Shown here: piece by piece, positions 26,647 to 34,078 of the stretch | How positions within the stretch are numbered: the stretch's first letter is position 1 | How the letters are laid out: each line of letters opens with the position of its first letter | Translations under genes and position numbers: made by a program | Notes under the pieces: model-generated | The model's input: only the letters and a program-made list of their open reading frames with translations | Databases searched by the model: none | What the model was told of the DNA's origin: nothing | Origin: Croceibacterium atlanticum | GTDB lineage: Bacteria > Pseudomonadota > Alphaproteobacteria > Sphingomonadales > Sphingomonadaceae | Length of the DNA: 64,000 nucleotides | NCBI RefSeq assembly: GCF_001008165.2 | Contig: NZ_CP011452.2 | Span: 1,736,001 to 1,800,000 of the forward strand | Direction: 5' to 3'

Positions 26647-27999
26647 TTGCAAGGCCAAACGCTTTCGCTGAACCTGTCTCATCCCGAATCGACGAACCGC
26701 CCCCGGGTCGTCATCGTCGGCGCCGGTTTCGGCGGCATGGCTGCGGCGCGCGCTCTTCGCGGCAATGCCGCGGAAGTGACGCTGATCGACCAAACCAATC
26801 ATCACCTGTTTCAACCGCTGCTATACCAGGTCGCGACTGCGGCGCTTTCCCCGTCCGATATCGCTACGGCCACCCGTGTGCTGATGCGCGGCGGGTCAAA
26901 CCTAAGTGTGTTGATGGCGGAGGTTACAGGCGTCGATATCAGGGCGCGCTCGGTGCTGCTGCGCGATGGGCATCGATTGCCATACGATTATCTCGTACTC
27001 GCCACGGGATCGGCCTCGAGCTTTTTTGGACAGGACAACTGGCGCGAACACACGCTGGTTCTCAAGACGATTGAGGATGCGCTTGCCATCCGCGCGCGGT
27101 TGCTGGAAGCGTTCGAGCGGGCCGAGCAGTCGACCGACGACGCAGAGATACGACGCCTCCTGACCTTTGCTATTGTTGGGGGCGGCCCAACTGGCGTGGA
27201 ACTGGCTGGGACCATCTCCGAACTCGCACGCGCGACTTTGGCGCGCGATTTCTCTCGCATCGATCCGCGCGACACGCGTGTGGTCCTATGCGAGGCGGGC
27301 GGCCGTTTGCTGTCGGGTTTCGATCCCGCGCTTTCGACCTATGCGACCGAAGCTCTAACCTCGATGGGGGTGGAGGTGCGGATTGGCACGGCCGTCGAGG
27401 CAATCGATCCCACCGGCGTGGTGCTCGGTAGCGAGCGGATAGATACCGGAGCCGTGCTGTGGTGTGCCGGCACTGAGGCCCGTCCGGCTGCTGAATGGCT
27501 TGGAATCGATGGGGTCCGCAACGGGGCTGTAACGGTCCGGTCCGATTGTTCGGTGCCGGGTCATCCAAACATCTTTGCGATCGGGGACGTCGCAAGTTTC
27601 GAAGCAGGCGGCGACGAGCGCTTGCCGGCTCTTGCACCAGTTGCCAAGCAGCAGGGCACATATGTCGGGAAGCTGCTCGCGGCCCGTATCGCCGGTCGGC
27701 GCGAGCCCGGCGCCTTCCGCTACCGCGACTATGGTACCATGGCGGTGATCGGGCGCTCGCGTGCGGCGGCGCAATTCGGCAGGCTCCGGCTCACGGGATT
27801 TCTCGCCTGGCTGGTCTGGTCACTTATACATTTGATGCTGCTTGTGGACTTTCGCAGCCGCCTGGTCGTCTATGTCAACTGGGCTTGGGCATGGTTTACT
27901 TACGGACGCGGGGCGCGGTTGTTGACGGGATCAACCACAAGCGATGCCCGGCAGCCGCCGCTCAGCGACCCAGAAAGCGGGCGGCCCGATGACAAGTAG
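26647..27999 (+). CDS. NAD(P)/FAD oxidoreductase, type II NADH dehydrogenase-like
   Basis: Flavoprotein of about 450 residues of the NDH-2 family, transferring electrons from NADH to quinone at the membrane without proton pumping. FAD-binding GAGFGGMAAA is near the N-terminus, the NADH Rossmann motif GGGPTGVELAG in the middle, and the second FAD motif IFAIGDVA near 310. A C-terminal amphipathic/hydrophobic part (WLVWSLIHLMLLVDFRSRL) is the membrane anchor. The frame has an ATG at 26596 without ribosome site; TTG at 26647 has AGGAAG 6 nt upstream, and starting there leaves room for promoters between the divergent genes. Confidence 0.9.
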   Translation: MQGQTLSLNLSHPESTNRPRVVIVGAGFGGMAAARALRGNAAEVTLIDQTNHHLFQPLLYQVATAALSPSDIATATRVLMRGGSNLSVLMAEVTGVDIRARSVLLRDGHRLPYDYLVLATGSASSFFGQDNWREHTLVLKTIEDALAIRARLLEAFERAEQSTDDAEIRRLLTFAIVGGGPTGVELAGTISELARATLARDFSRIDPRDTRVVLCEAGGRLLSGFDPALSTYATEALTSMGVEVRIGTAVEAIDPTGVVLGSERIDTGAVLWCAGTEARPAAEWLGIDGVRNGAVTVRSDCSVPGHPNIFAIGDVASFEAGGDERLPALAPVAKQQGTYVGKLLAARIAGRREPGAFRYRDYGTMAVIGRSRAAAQFGRLRLTGFLAWLVWSLIHLMLLVDFRSRLVVYVNWAWAWFTYGRGARLLTGSTTSDARQPPLSDPESGRPDDK

Positions 28000-28234
28000 C
28001 GGTCTCAGCCAATATTCAAATAGTTGACCATGATGAAAGCATGCTCCCGCACCGCCATCTAGGACCATTCGAAGGCTCGCCTGGCCTCGCTATCCATCAC
28101 CTGCAAGTTGTCGCGACCTAGCTTGCACTTGATCGCAGGAAGCGCTCGAAGCCAAACCGCATCTAAGATCAGCGTATCTGTCTTTGGCGTCGATCTACCT
28201 CAGTTGACTAAGCAGCGGTAGGCATGGCGGTCGC

Positions 28235-28632
28235 ATGAAGACCGAACGGCTTCGGCGACACTACGTCATAGCTCTCATCTTCCCTGGAAACCCGGCTAGC
28301 GGCGAAGATATCGCGTTTCAGCTCACCATGCCGGGTTTGGAGGAGGAGCTCTTCTATCGTGGCATCCTGCTGTTCGCGCTGGATCAGGCTTTCACCGGAA
28401 GGAGACGGTTCCTCGGGTCGATTGGGGATGGGGCGCGGTCCTGTCGTGCTTCCTGTTCGGATTGGCACATGCCTGAGGCTTCTCGGACGACAGCTTTGCC
28501 TTCGATCCCATCACGATGGCGCTGACGGCAATCCCAGCCTTTATCGCGGTCTGGCTGCGTTTGCGCACCGGAAGCCTGCTCCTGCCGGTTCTGCTTCACA
28601 ATTTCGGCAATTCGCTCTCGTTCATCGTGTGA
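28235..28632 (+). pseudogene. CPBP (CAAX-type) membrane protease, broken
   Basis: Degenerate CPBP intramembrane metalloprotease. The first motif is intact in one frame (LEEELFYRGILLFALDQAF, the EExxxR motif). After a frameshift near 28410 the next frame continues WGWGAVLSCFLFGLAHA (FxxxH motif), then an in-frame TGA, then DPITMALTAIPAFIAVWLRL and the HNFGN motif to a stop at 28630-28632. All three active-site motifs are recognisable but cannot be made as one protein. The N-terminal helices are missing. Confidence 0.78.
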
Positions 28633-28640
28633 AGATGTCT

Positions 28641-28663
28641 TCCCGGAATGCCCGCTTCCGGGA
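28641..28663. repeat. Perfect inverted repeat after the CPBP remnant
   Basis: TCCCGGAA, 7-nt loop, TTCCGGGA: a perfect 8-bp-arm hairpin directly after the CPBP stop. It has no following T-run, so as an intrinsic terminator it would be weak; it may be an old terminator or a protein-binding palindrome. Confidence 0.5.
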
Positions 28664-28712
28664 TCAGCATTCTGCCCGTAAAATGACCGAATTTAGGGCG
28701 CAAAGCCGCCTA

Positions 28713-28955
28713 TTATGGAGAGCCTCTGGCGTTGCCAAACGCCGGTCCAAGCCTCGTATCGCGGCTTCCACACCGAGAGCAACGCAGGCGGCCTTCAAGC
28801 GCAGACATCTGCTTTGACCAACCGCGCATTTGACAAAGCAACACGATGCTGAGTGGATTGAGCAAAGCAATCCTGCGGCAACGGCGACAGTCCACCCGCA
28901 GCACGTAGCCGTGGCGCGAGTAATCGGCGATCGTATCGAGACGCTTCGAACTCAT
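28713..28955 (-). CDS. small zinc-ribbon-like protein, 80 aa
   Basis: Small cytoplasmic protein of 80 residues starting MSSKRLDTIADYSRHG. It contains two CxxC pairs, VDCRRCRR (about 22-27) and LRCSRCGSRD (about 57-64), spaced as for a zinc ribbon, plus a basic helix between (MRGWSKQMSALEGRL). I recall similar small proteins with this end in sphingomonads, all of unknown function. The ATG at 28955 is preferred over one at 29006 because the extra residues look unlike protein. Confidence 0.55.
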   Translation of the reverse strand: MSSKRLDTIADYSRHGYVLRVDCRRCRRIALLNPLSIVLLCQMRGWSKQMSALEGRLRCSRCGSRDTRLGPAFGNARGSP

Positions 28956-29125
28956 GGCTTTCGCCGCACTGACCAGACCAGGGCAGCACAGGCAGTGATG
29001 ATGCAAGCTATAGCGGCGAGCATTGGCGGGCTTAGAACGATCATGGAAATCTCCGACTCAATGGGCACCATGTTCCATATTTGTTCCAAGTAGGAAAATT
29101 CTGTCTTTCAAGCTAGAGTGGACAA

Positions 29126-29488
29126 ATGTTTTCGATTGCTGCCGCGCTCGCTGTTTGTGCCCCTGGCCCACGTGATCACTGCGTCCACGATGGCGATACA
29201 GTTTGGCTTGAAGGTGAGAAAATCCGGATCGCCGACATCGATACGCCAGAGCTAAACGGCGCGTGCGAATACGAGAGGGCGCTGGCCCTGCGGGCCAGGA
29301 ACAGGCTCATTCAGCTCTTGAATGCCGGCGCCTTCGAGATCGCCCGTACCGGCCAGGATCGCTACGGTCGCACGCTCGCTACCCTACATCGTTCAGGCCG
29401 TTCTATTGGTGCTCAATTAGTCGCAGAGGGTCTCGCTCGAACCTGGTCCGGCCGACGCGAGCCGTGGTGTCCCGGTGGCCAAGCGTAG
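29126..29488 (+). CDS. Thermonuclease family protein (SNase-like)
   Basis: A 120-residue SNase-fold nuclease. DGDTVWLEGEKIRIADIDTP carries the Ca2+-binding Asp residues and the first Arg of the active site; ERALALRARNRL and GRTLATL follow, and LVAEGLARTW gives the last helix. A short hydrophobic N-terminus (FSIAAALAVCA) could act as a signal or anchor. Family members cleave DNA/RNA phosphodiester bonds; small SNases like this are common in sphingomonads, often exported. It overlaps a possible 35-residue membrane ORF. Confidence 0.85.
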   Translation: MFSIAAALAVCAPGPRDHCVHDGDTVWLEGEKIRIADIDTPELNGACEYERALALRARNRLIQLLNAGAFEIARTGQDRYGRTLATLHRSGRSIGAQLVAEGLARTWSGRREPWCPGGQA

Positions 29489-29582
29489 CCGCGCAGGCCT
29501 CGGAACTACGCTGGAGTTCTTTGTGCTCCTGAGCCTTCACCTCGCTGCAGTGGGCGTAGGGCTGGCTTGGTGGTTCAACTAG
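29475..29582 (+). CDS. possible 35-aa membrane peptide
   Basis: A GTG-started frame overlapping the end of the thermonuclease gene by 14 bp: MAKRSRAGLG, then a single hydrophobic helix (TLEFFVLLSLHLAAVGVGLA, ~20 residues) and WWFN before the stop. Basic N-terminus plus one clean helix is unlikely by chance, and the overlap suggests translational coupling. It could be a small anchor or partner of the nuclease. No homologue can be confirmed here. Confidence 0.35.
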   Translation: MAKRSRAGLGTTLEFFVLLSLHLAAVGVGLAWWFN

Positions 29583-30090
29583 AGGCTTCTGCGCAGTTCG
29601 AACTTCCTGCTTATACCGCGGCGTCGAGCGGGCTTCCTAATTAGACGCGGGCACAAGAATTCGTAAGCGCTCGCAGGGCTGTCGCCGTGGTGTTCGACAT
29701 CGGGACACTGTGCAGAACACCTAGGTGGTGAAGCGTGATCACCGTGCTTACCTTATAGAGGAACGGCAGATCATCCAGTGTGAAATGCGACCCCGCGCTG
29801 TGAGGCTAGCCTCTTCGGTGATCTGTCGTTTCACCGCCCGACAGAACTGCGCATACGCGAGGTTCAGCGCCAGCAAGCGGTGCCTTAAGTCAGCGCCAGT
29901 AGTCCGTTCCGCGAAAGAAGCGCCAGTAGTCCGTTCCGCGAAAGAAAAGAGTAATTCATTCTCGCGCGCCGAGAGCCGGCGCGTCGACCTAACCAATGGA
30001 GGAAGTGATCGGCTGTGAGGCCGAGGAGATGATGAAAATAGGGGGAAGCCGCCCTCGGCCAGAACGGCTTCTTTCCAAGGAAGATAGAAT
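29583..30090. other. Gap with a tandem repeat, no supported gene
   Basis: About 500 bases in which open frames exist on both strands but none has a ribosome site and clear protein character. On the minus strand a stretch reading LNLAYAQFCRAVKRQI could be a relic. The 27-bp tandem repeat at 29893-29946 lies in it. A leader for the 30091 operon probably starts near its end (AGGAAG at about 30077 before the ATG). Confidence 0.45.
29893..29946. repeat. Tandem duplication, 2 x 27 bp
   Basis: Two perfect adjacent copies of a 27-bp unit beginning GCGCCAGTAGTCCGTTCCGC (29893-29919 and 29920-29946). As 27 is a multiple of three, an open frame on either strand gains nine codons rather than shifting. 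Perfect identity points to a recent slippage event. Confidence 0.85.
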
Positions 30091-30615
30091 ATGAATCTGG
30101 TCACACTCAAACGCCCGGTGATGGGCGAACCACTGCTCCCGCAAAGAGCGCACAGAACGCGCAGTCGCCTAGGAGCACTCGTCGAAGCCTGCGGCGTGTC
30201 GGTGCGAGGAGGCGAGCCTCTCGACGAGCAGCTCAATCAGGGGGTAGTTACCTCTCTGGCAGCGAACTTGGCGCTCGCCGCAACCTCGTGCGATCGTCCG
30301 CTGCTTTATCCTGAATGCGAGCTCATGGCGCAGATCACGGGTATGGATCTCATCCTGCTTCGCTTCGATGCCTTGCACGGCGCCTCGTTCGATGTGTTGT
30401 TGAATGAGGCTAGCGAATGGCTGAACCATTATGTCGCTTGGCGGCTCGGCCTCAGCAGTCTGTGGCTTATCCCGTGCGCTGGCTCAGGCCCCTATTTTCG
30501 CCTGAGTTCCGATGGGCTCGAACCGTGCGAACTGCCCCCGTTCGAGACAGGCTACCAGCGTTACGCCGGCATAATGCGAGCGGCCGAGAAACCCTCCTTC
30601 GAAGGGGGATACTGA
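30091..30615 (+). CDS. hypothetical protein, 174 aa (operon gene 1)
   Basis: A 174-residue protein of unknown function, first of a tight operon. It starts with a basic stretch (MNLVTLKRPVMGEPLLPQRAH broken here after 20 residues), has a helical middle (VVTSLAANLALAATSCDR) and a second half containing NHYVAWRLGLSSLWLI and GPYFRLSSDG. No signal peptide or confident membrane helix. An AGGAAG-type site precedes the ATG at good distance. The next gene begins 2 nt after its stop. I recognise no domain. Confidence 0.55.
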   Translation: MNLVTLKRPVMGEPLLPQRAHRTRSRLGALVEACGVSVRGGEPLDEQLNQGVVTSLAANLALAATSCDRPLLYPECELMAQITGMDLILLRFDALHGASFDVLLNEASEWLNHYVAWRLGLSSLWLIPCAGSGPYFRLSSDGLEPCELPPFETGYQRYAGIMRAAEKPSFEGGY

Positions 30616-30617
30616 GC

Positions 30618-31235
30618 ATGGCTACTTCACCAGCAAAGAAACGCAGCGCAGCCAAGAAGTCACCTGCTCCGGGGAAGCTCAACTCGTTCCTGCATGACGT
30701 GCGCGAAGAGCATCCGGACTTCGCATTCACGCGGTACTGGTACCAGGAGACGAGAGACCGCGAAGGCATCTCCAGTTGGATCGATCGCAAGGTGCGCTTG
30801 GGCGATGATCCGAAGTTTGGCCAAGCCACGAAAGTGGAAGTCCTGCTGCCTCCAACAGCGCCTGCTGATTACGTCGACCTCGCTTTCCTGACCCGACGGT
30901 TCGATGAAGCGCTGCCGACCTTCGAGAAGCACGCCATGATCCAGACCAAGATCTACCTCGACTCGAACGAGGCATGGCACCACGCTTATGAAAGGGTTCG
31001 CGCATTTGCGCGGTCGCACTTCGCTAATCGGTTCCCTGTAATCTTGATCGGCCATGTGCCGAGCTGCGCGGGGCTACACGGCAATGGGAGCCATGTGCAC
31101 GTTGTCGTGCTTCCGCGAGGGCTCACGCTCAATGGCCTAACCGAGGTCGATGCGCGCCTTTGCTCCGATAAGGGTTACGCTAGTGCGCTCGATGCATGGC
31201 GTGAGCACAAGACTGCGTGGAGTAGCGCAGCATGA
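30618..31235 (+). CDS. hypothetical protein with HxH motif (operon gene 2)
   Basis: A 205-residue protein. The N-terminus is Lys/Ala/Pro-rich (TSPAKKRSAAKKSPAPGKL), like DNA-binding tails. The body is alpha/beta with WYQETRDREG, strands VEVLLPP and FPVILIGHVPS, then GSHVHVVVLPRG near residue 160 and a helix with Tyr (DKGYASALDAWREHK) behind it. The His-hydrophobic-His on a strand followed by a helix with Tyr recalls HUH single-strand nucleases, but the match is to a very short motif and I do not assign the family. It overlaps the next gene by 4 bp (ATGA). Confidence 0.55.
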   Translation: MATSPAKKRSAAKKSPAPGKLNSFLHDVREEHPDFAFTRYWYQETRDREGISSWIDRKVRLGDDPKFGQATKVEVLLPPTAPADYVDLAFLTRRFDEALPTFEKHAMIQTKIYLDSNEAWHHAYERVRAFARSHFANRFPVILIGHVPSCAGLHGNGSHVHVVVLPRGLTLNGLTEVDARLCSDKGYASALDAWREHKTAWSSAA

Positions 31236-31630
31236 GGACTTCAAGCACAAGTGAAGCGTCTCATGTAGCTGCAACCCGTCTGGCTGCACGAGGAGCTAAC
31301 GTCCAGCAGATGCAGGCTACCGTCGATCTGGCGAGGCAGATGTTGGCTGCGCGACAGAGCGAACCCCTTCAAACTGACGCCGCGCGTACTGGTTCGGTGG
31401 AACCCGATGGCTCCGCGGCAGAAACTCCCCAGCCGCCGCCAAAGCATAAAGTGTTCCTAGCAACAGTTAGTGAGCTGGTTCAAGGCCAGGGACACACTCT
31501 CATTTCGCGGCGGGCTTGGCCCGCCGCGAAAGCTACTTCCGTGGTCAGCTTGCGCGTGACTGGGGTTCGGTACTGGCGAAGGGTGCCGATATCCAATGCG
31601 GGCTCAGCACGTTTCCGTTCGCCGACCTGA
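31232..31630 (+). CDS. hypothetical protein (operon gene 3), frame-disrupted end
   Basis: Open frame of 132 codons starting in an ATGA overlap. Residues 1-90 look genuine: Thr/Ser-rich start, helix GANVQQMQATVDLARQMLA, Pro-rich linker PQPPPKHK, and a strand VFLATVSELVQGQG. After about residue 92 (position 31505) the composition turns Arg/Ser-rich. The +2 frame across the same point (31516-31731) continues more naturally, so a palindrome at 31503-31531 may have shifted the frame. Function unknown. Confidence 0.45.
   Translation: MRTSSTSEASHVAATRLAARGANVQQMQATVDLARQMLAARQSEPLQTDAARTGSVEPDGSAAETPQPPPKHKVFLATVSELVQGQGHTLISRRAWPAAKATSVVSLRVTGVRYWRRVPISNAGSARFRSPT
31503..31531. repeat. Perfect 13-bp palindrome, 3-nt loop
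   Basis: TTTCGCGGCGGGC, loop TTG, then its exact complement. Very GC-rich stem inside the operon's third gene, where coding character switches frame. It could be a small REP-like insertion, a transcriptional terminator (weak: no T-run) or a translation attenuator. Confidence 0.8.
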
Positions 31631-31731
31631 TGATGCCAGACCCAGTTCGCAGTCTGCTCGAGCGATCGGAAAGCGGCACCGATGCTTCGGCCTCGCTGCA
31701 TTATACCTGTCGATTACTCGGGGAATTCTGA
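31516..31731 (+). CDS. probable continuation of operon gene 3, 71 codons
   Basis: Open frame beginning at a TTG inside the palindrome and reading ARRESYFRGQLARDWGSVLAK, then CGLSTFPFADLMMPDPVRSLL and an end CRLLGEF. The residue mix is more protein-like than the overlapping frame of the upstream gene, so it is either the displaced 3' part of that gene (a -1/+2 shift at 31503-31531) or a short independent gene. No ribosome site precedes the TTG. Confidence 0.35.
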   Translation: MARRESYFRGQLARDWGSVLAKGADIQCGLSTFPFADLMMPDPVRSLLERSESGTDASASLHYTCRLLGEF

Positions 31732-31953
31732 CCGGCCATGCCGCGGGTTGAAGGCACACCCCGATAAGGAGTATATCTCGCGTTGGGGACCGCTGTGCAA
31801 AGTCCGCTTTGCGCCCTCATCCCAGACATTTGAGCCTGCCTGAACGGCTTCCAAAAGCGGACGCGATTCCGGAAAGGGTTGGATGGCTGAAAGGGGTTGG
31901 AGGCTAAGCTCGCATCTCATTGGGGGCCCATCCAACGCCAGCGCAGCTCTGCT

Positions 31954-32913
31954 CTAGCTGCGCGGGGGAGGTGGCGGCGGAGGCGGAAAGTGCCCTTCTG
32001 GCATAGGCGGGGGAGGAGGCGGGTTGAGAACGCTTTCCTCCGCCTGGAGGTCGAGCCGGCGGCCCTTCTCGCCCGCCCCATCAACTAGTGCGATCCAGTC
32101 CACTCCGGTGCGTATCACCGCAGGACTGGCTGTTAGCGTCCTCATTATCGCGCCGGGCCCATTCTTCGTGGCACGAGCGACGGCGGGGCAATCGTTGGCA
32201 TCGATCGCATCTCTCGCCGCGAGCCGCGCATCGGCGGTCCAGCGTATCGCGATCGGCAGGTCGGAACATTGCGACCAGCGCACGCGGCTGCGCTCGATGG
32301 TAACGACGCCGGGGTTCTCGCCGATGCCGAACCCCCAAGACTCCCAACCATCATAGTTGGTCGACATCTGCGGCACCCAACGCCCTTCGATCTCCGAGAG
32401 ATCCGGTTTGTGAGTCTGGCGCCAGAGTTCCGGCCGGATGAGTACCAACTCGCCTGCGTCGCTCTTCAGCAAGACGCGCCCCGTGCCGGCTCTGCGTACT
32501 TCCGGATTGCTCGCAAAAAAAGCGAAGAAGCGCCTGTCACGTGCTTCGCGGTCAGGCCCGCATCCTTGCATCGTCTGCATTCGCGAGCCGTCATCAGTGT
32601 CGCGCAGGATTCCGTCCGATCCGAGAGAGGCTGAATTGCCCGACCGATTGCAACCGATGCTGTAGGTTATCCAGCCATCGTCGATTTGGAGATAGGCGCT
32701 CCGCCAAGGTGTGCCATTCCGCCATGATGGCTCGAAATCCTCGAACCGCACGATGAGCCAGAAACCTTCGATTTCACGCAGAGATGTGACAAACGCGCTC
32801 TCCTCCTCGTCCGAGATCGCGGCTTTGCTCCCCCTTTCGTCTGACGGGTCACAAGCCGCGAGTGTCGCGCAGCTTGAGCAGGCGAGCAAGGCGGTGCGAA
32901 GAAGGGCAGTCAT
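31954..32913 (-). CDS. lipoprotein with META-like domain, proline tail
   Basis: A 319-residue envelope lipoprotein (signal RTALLACSSCATLAAC, lipobox LAAC). After an acidic linker, residues ~45-150 read like an HslJ/META-type small barrel: EIEGFWLIVRFEDFEPSW, a strand pair, YSIGCNRSGNSASLGSDG and a C-G-P pair. A second similar module follows at ~175-275 (EIEGRWVPQMS). The end is two proline runs separated by MPEGHF. Function is unknown; META proteins are linked to envelope stress. It faces the next lipoprotein gene in the same direction across a 276-bp gap without a supported gene. Confidence 0.65.
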   Translation of the reverse strand: MTALLRTALLACSSCATLAACDPSDERGSKAAISDEEESAFVTSLREIEGFWLIVRFEDFEPSWRNGTPWRSAYLQIDDGWITYSIGCNRSGNSASLGSDGILRDTDDGSRMQTMQGCGPDREARDRRFFAFFASNPEVRRAGTGRVLLKSDAGELVLIRPELWRQTHKPDLSEIEGRWVPQMSTNYDGWESWGFGIGENPGVVTIERSRVRWSQCSDLPIAIRWTADARLAARDAIDANDCPAVARATKNGPGAIMRTLTASPAVIRTGVDWIALVDGAGEKGRRLDLQAEESVLNPPPPPPMPEGHFPPPPPPPPRS

Positions 32914-33189
32914 CCCACAGTGAACGGGTCGAGAGCTATCTGGCTCCCATATCTTACAGGCGCCGGTCGTATTCCTAGTCCGCAGACGCCCATTTATGAT
33001 CCGTCAGCTGCGCGCCTTCATTGCCGCCGTTGAGCCAAGAAAGCACGTTCCCGAAAGATTTCGCCTATTCAGCGCAAACGAATGGCAACCGCTGGCGTCG
33101 AAGGAGCATAGGTGCGGTGCCTTACTCTTGCCGCAAGTCCTTGATCAAGCTCCCGGAAGATAAATTCCGGGCACTCAGGATGAGGAAGC

Positions 33190-33702
33190 TTAGAAGCGCA
33201 AACTGGTAAGGACATCGGAAGCGTCTGAACAGCCCTGATCGGTCTTACACTGGCCAAAGACAGTCAGTCGCGGATCCACCACTTCCATTCCGTTCATTTT
33301 CGAAGCCTCCAACACGGCAGTGAGAAGGGGAATCTCCCCGATGTCTGCCTCCAGAGGGCGCGATCGCACCTCAACTCCATCGACAAGGGAACTAGTAGCC
33401 TCGCGCAGATTTGGCGCAGGTTCGATTGAAGCCCCATAACTGAAGATCAGTTCGAAATTCTCGCCTGAAACTCTCCAGGCCTGATGATCGCCGTATAGTT
33501 CCTCGACAGTGTGCGGCCCGGGATCGAAGAAACAGCAACCGTCCATAACGACATCGCTGTGGGATGGCTCAGTGACAGGCCTTTGTGTAACGTCCGTTCC
33601 CGCAGGACCGAGCACCTTGTCTTCCTCGAAACTTTGCTCCCCCTGACAGGAAGTGACGGCGAGGAGCGCGCCAGCGACAACCATAAAATTTCTGAGGTTC
33701 AT
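33190..33702 (-). CDS. hypothetical lipoprotein, 170 aa
   Basis: Short exported protein with a lipoprotein signal (MNLRNFMVVAGALLAVTSC). The mature part is acidic, contains a Cys-Cys pair (MDGCCFFDPG) and further Cys residues in the last 25 residues (GQCKTDQGCSD) that could form disulphides in the periplasm. Middle strands RVSGENFELIFSYG and VDGVEVRSRPLEAD suggest a beta-rich fold. I recognise no family. Context (next to the META-like lipoprotein) suggests an envelope role only. Confidence 0.55.
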   Translation of the reverse strand: MNLRNFMVVAGALLAVTSCQGEQSFEEDKVLGPAGTDVTQRPVTEPSHSDVVMDGCCFFDPGPHTVEELYGDHQAWRVSGENFELIFSYGASIEPAPNLREATSSLVDGVEVRSRPLEADIGEIPLLTAVLEASKMNGMEVVDPRLTVFGQCKTDQGCSDASDVLTSLRF

Positions 33703-33999
33703 GATGATCGTTACTTGCTACCATAGAAACCGAGCATCAATCCTTCTGCATCACTGCAAAACGCACGTTCTATCTGTCCTTGGGTGATGTATCTAGCTTT
33801 CGCCCTTTCAGCGGCTATGGCGGCGGCCCCCTTGGAGCAGTTGGATCGCCCGAATGTCTGATTTCCCTAGTCCGGCTCGATAGACCTGCCATTCAGCAGA
33901 CGGCCCAAATCCAGTCATTCAACAAGGGGCCCCGCAACGGCAATTTTGGGCCGCTAGCGGTCAGTCTGCTTTCAGTTCGTTCGATCGAGAAGCCGTCAT

Positions 34000-34078
34000 T
34001 CCGCTTCCGGCCCATTTCCTGCCATTCCGCCACTCTTCCACAGCTAATACGTGATCGAGTGTAGGCATATCCAACCTG
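34000..34078. repeat. Right copy of 79-bp repeat, at the comM junction
   Basis: Direct repeat of 2129-2207 (about 66 of 79 identical, no gaps). Its last 6-8 bases (CCAACCTG) are also the first bases of comM homology (AAC CTG CTG ATG, giving N-L-L-M), so the junction between accessory DNA and comM can be placed at 34071-34078. This is the strongest candidate for an element end in the window. Confidence 0.75.

Larger units (their letters stand above)
1..34072. mobile_element. Right arm of putative genomic island(s) in comM
   Basis: Everything left of the comM junction behaves as accessory DNA: remnant genes (MFS, IS3, SDR, kinase, CPBP, PhyH/dehydrogenase), one intact IS5 element, stress and efflux operons, and terminal-type repeats at 2.1 and 34.0 kb. 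No integrase or Tn7-like transposition genes are in view, and the left end with the 5' half of comM would be off the window. The island reading is inference; the truncated comM is seen directly. Confidence 0.5.
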
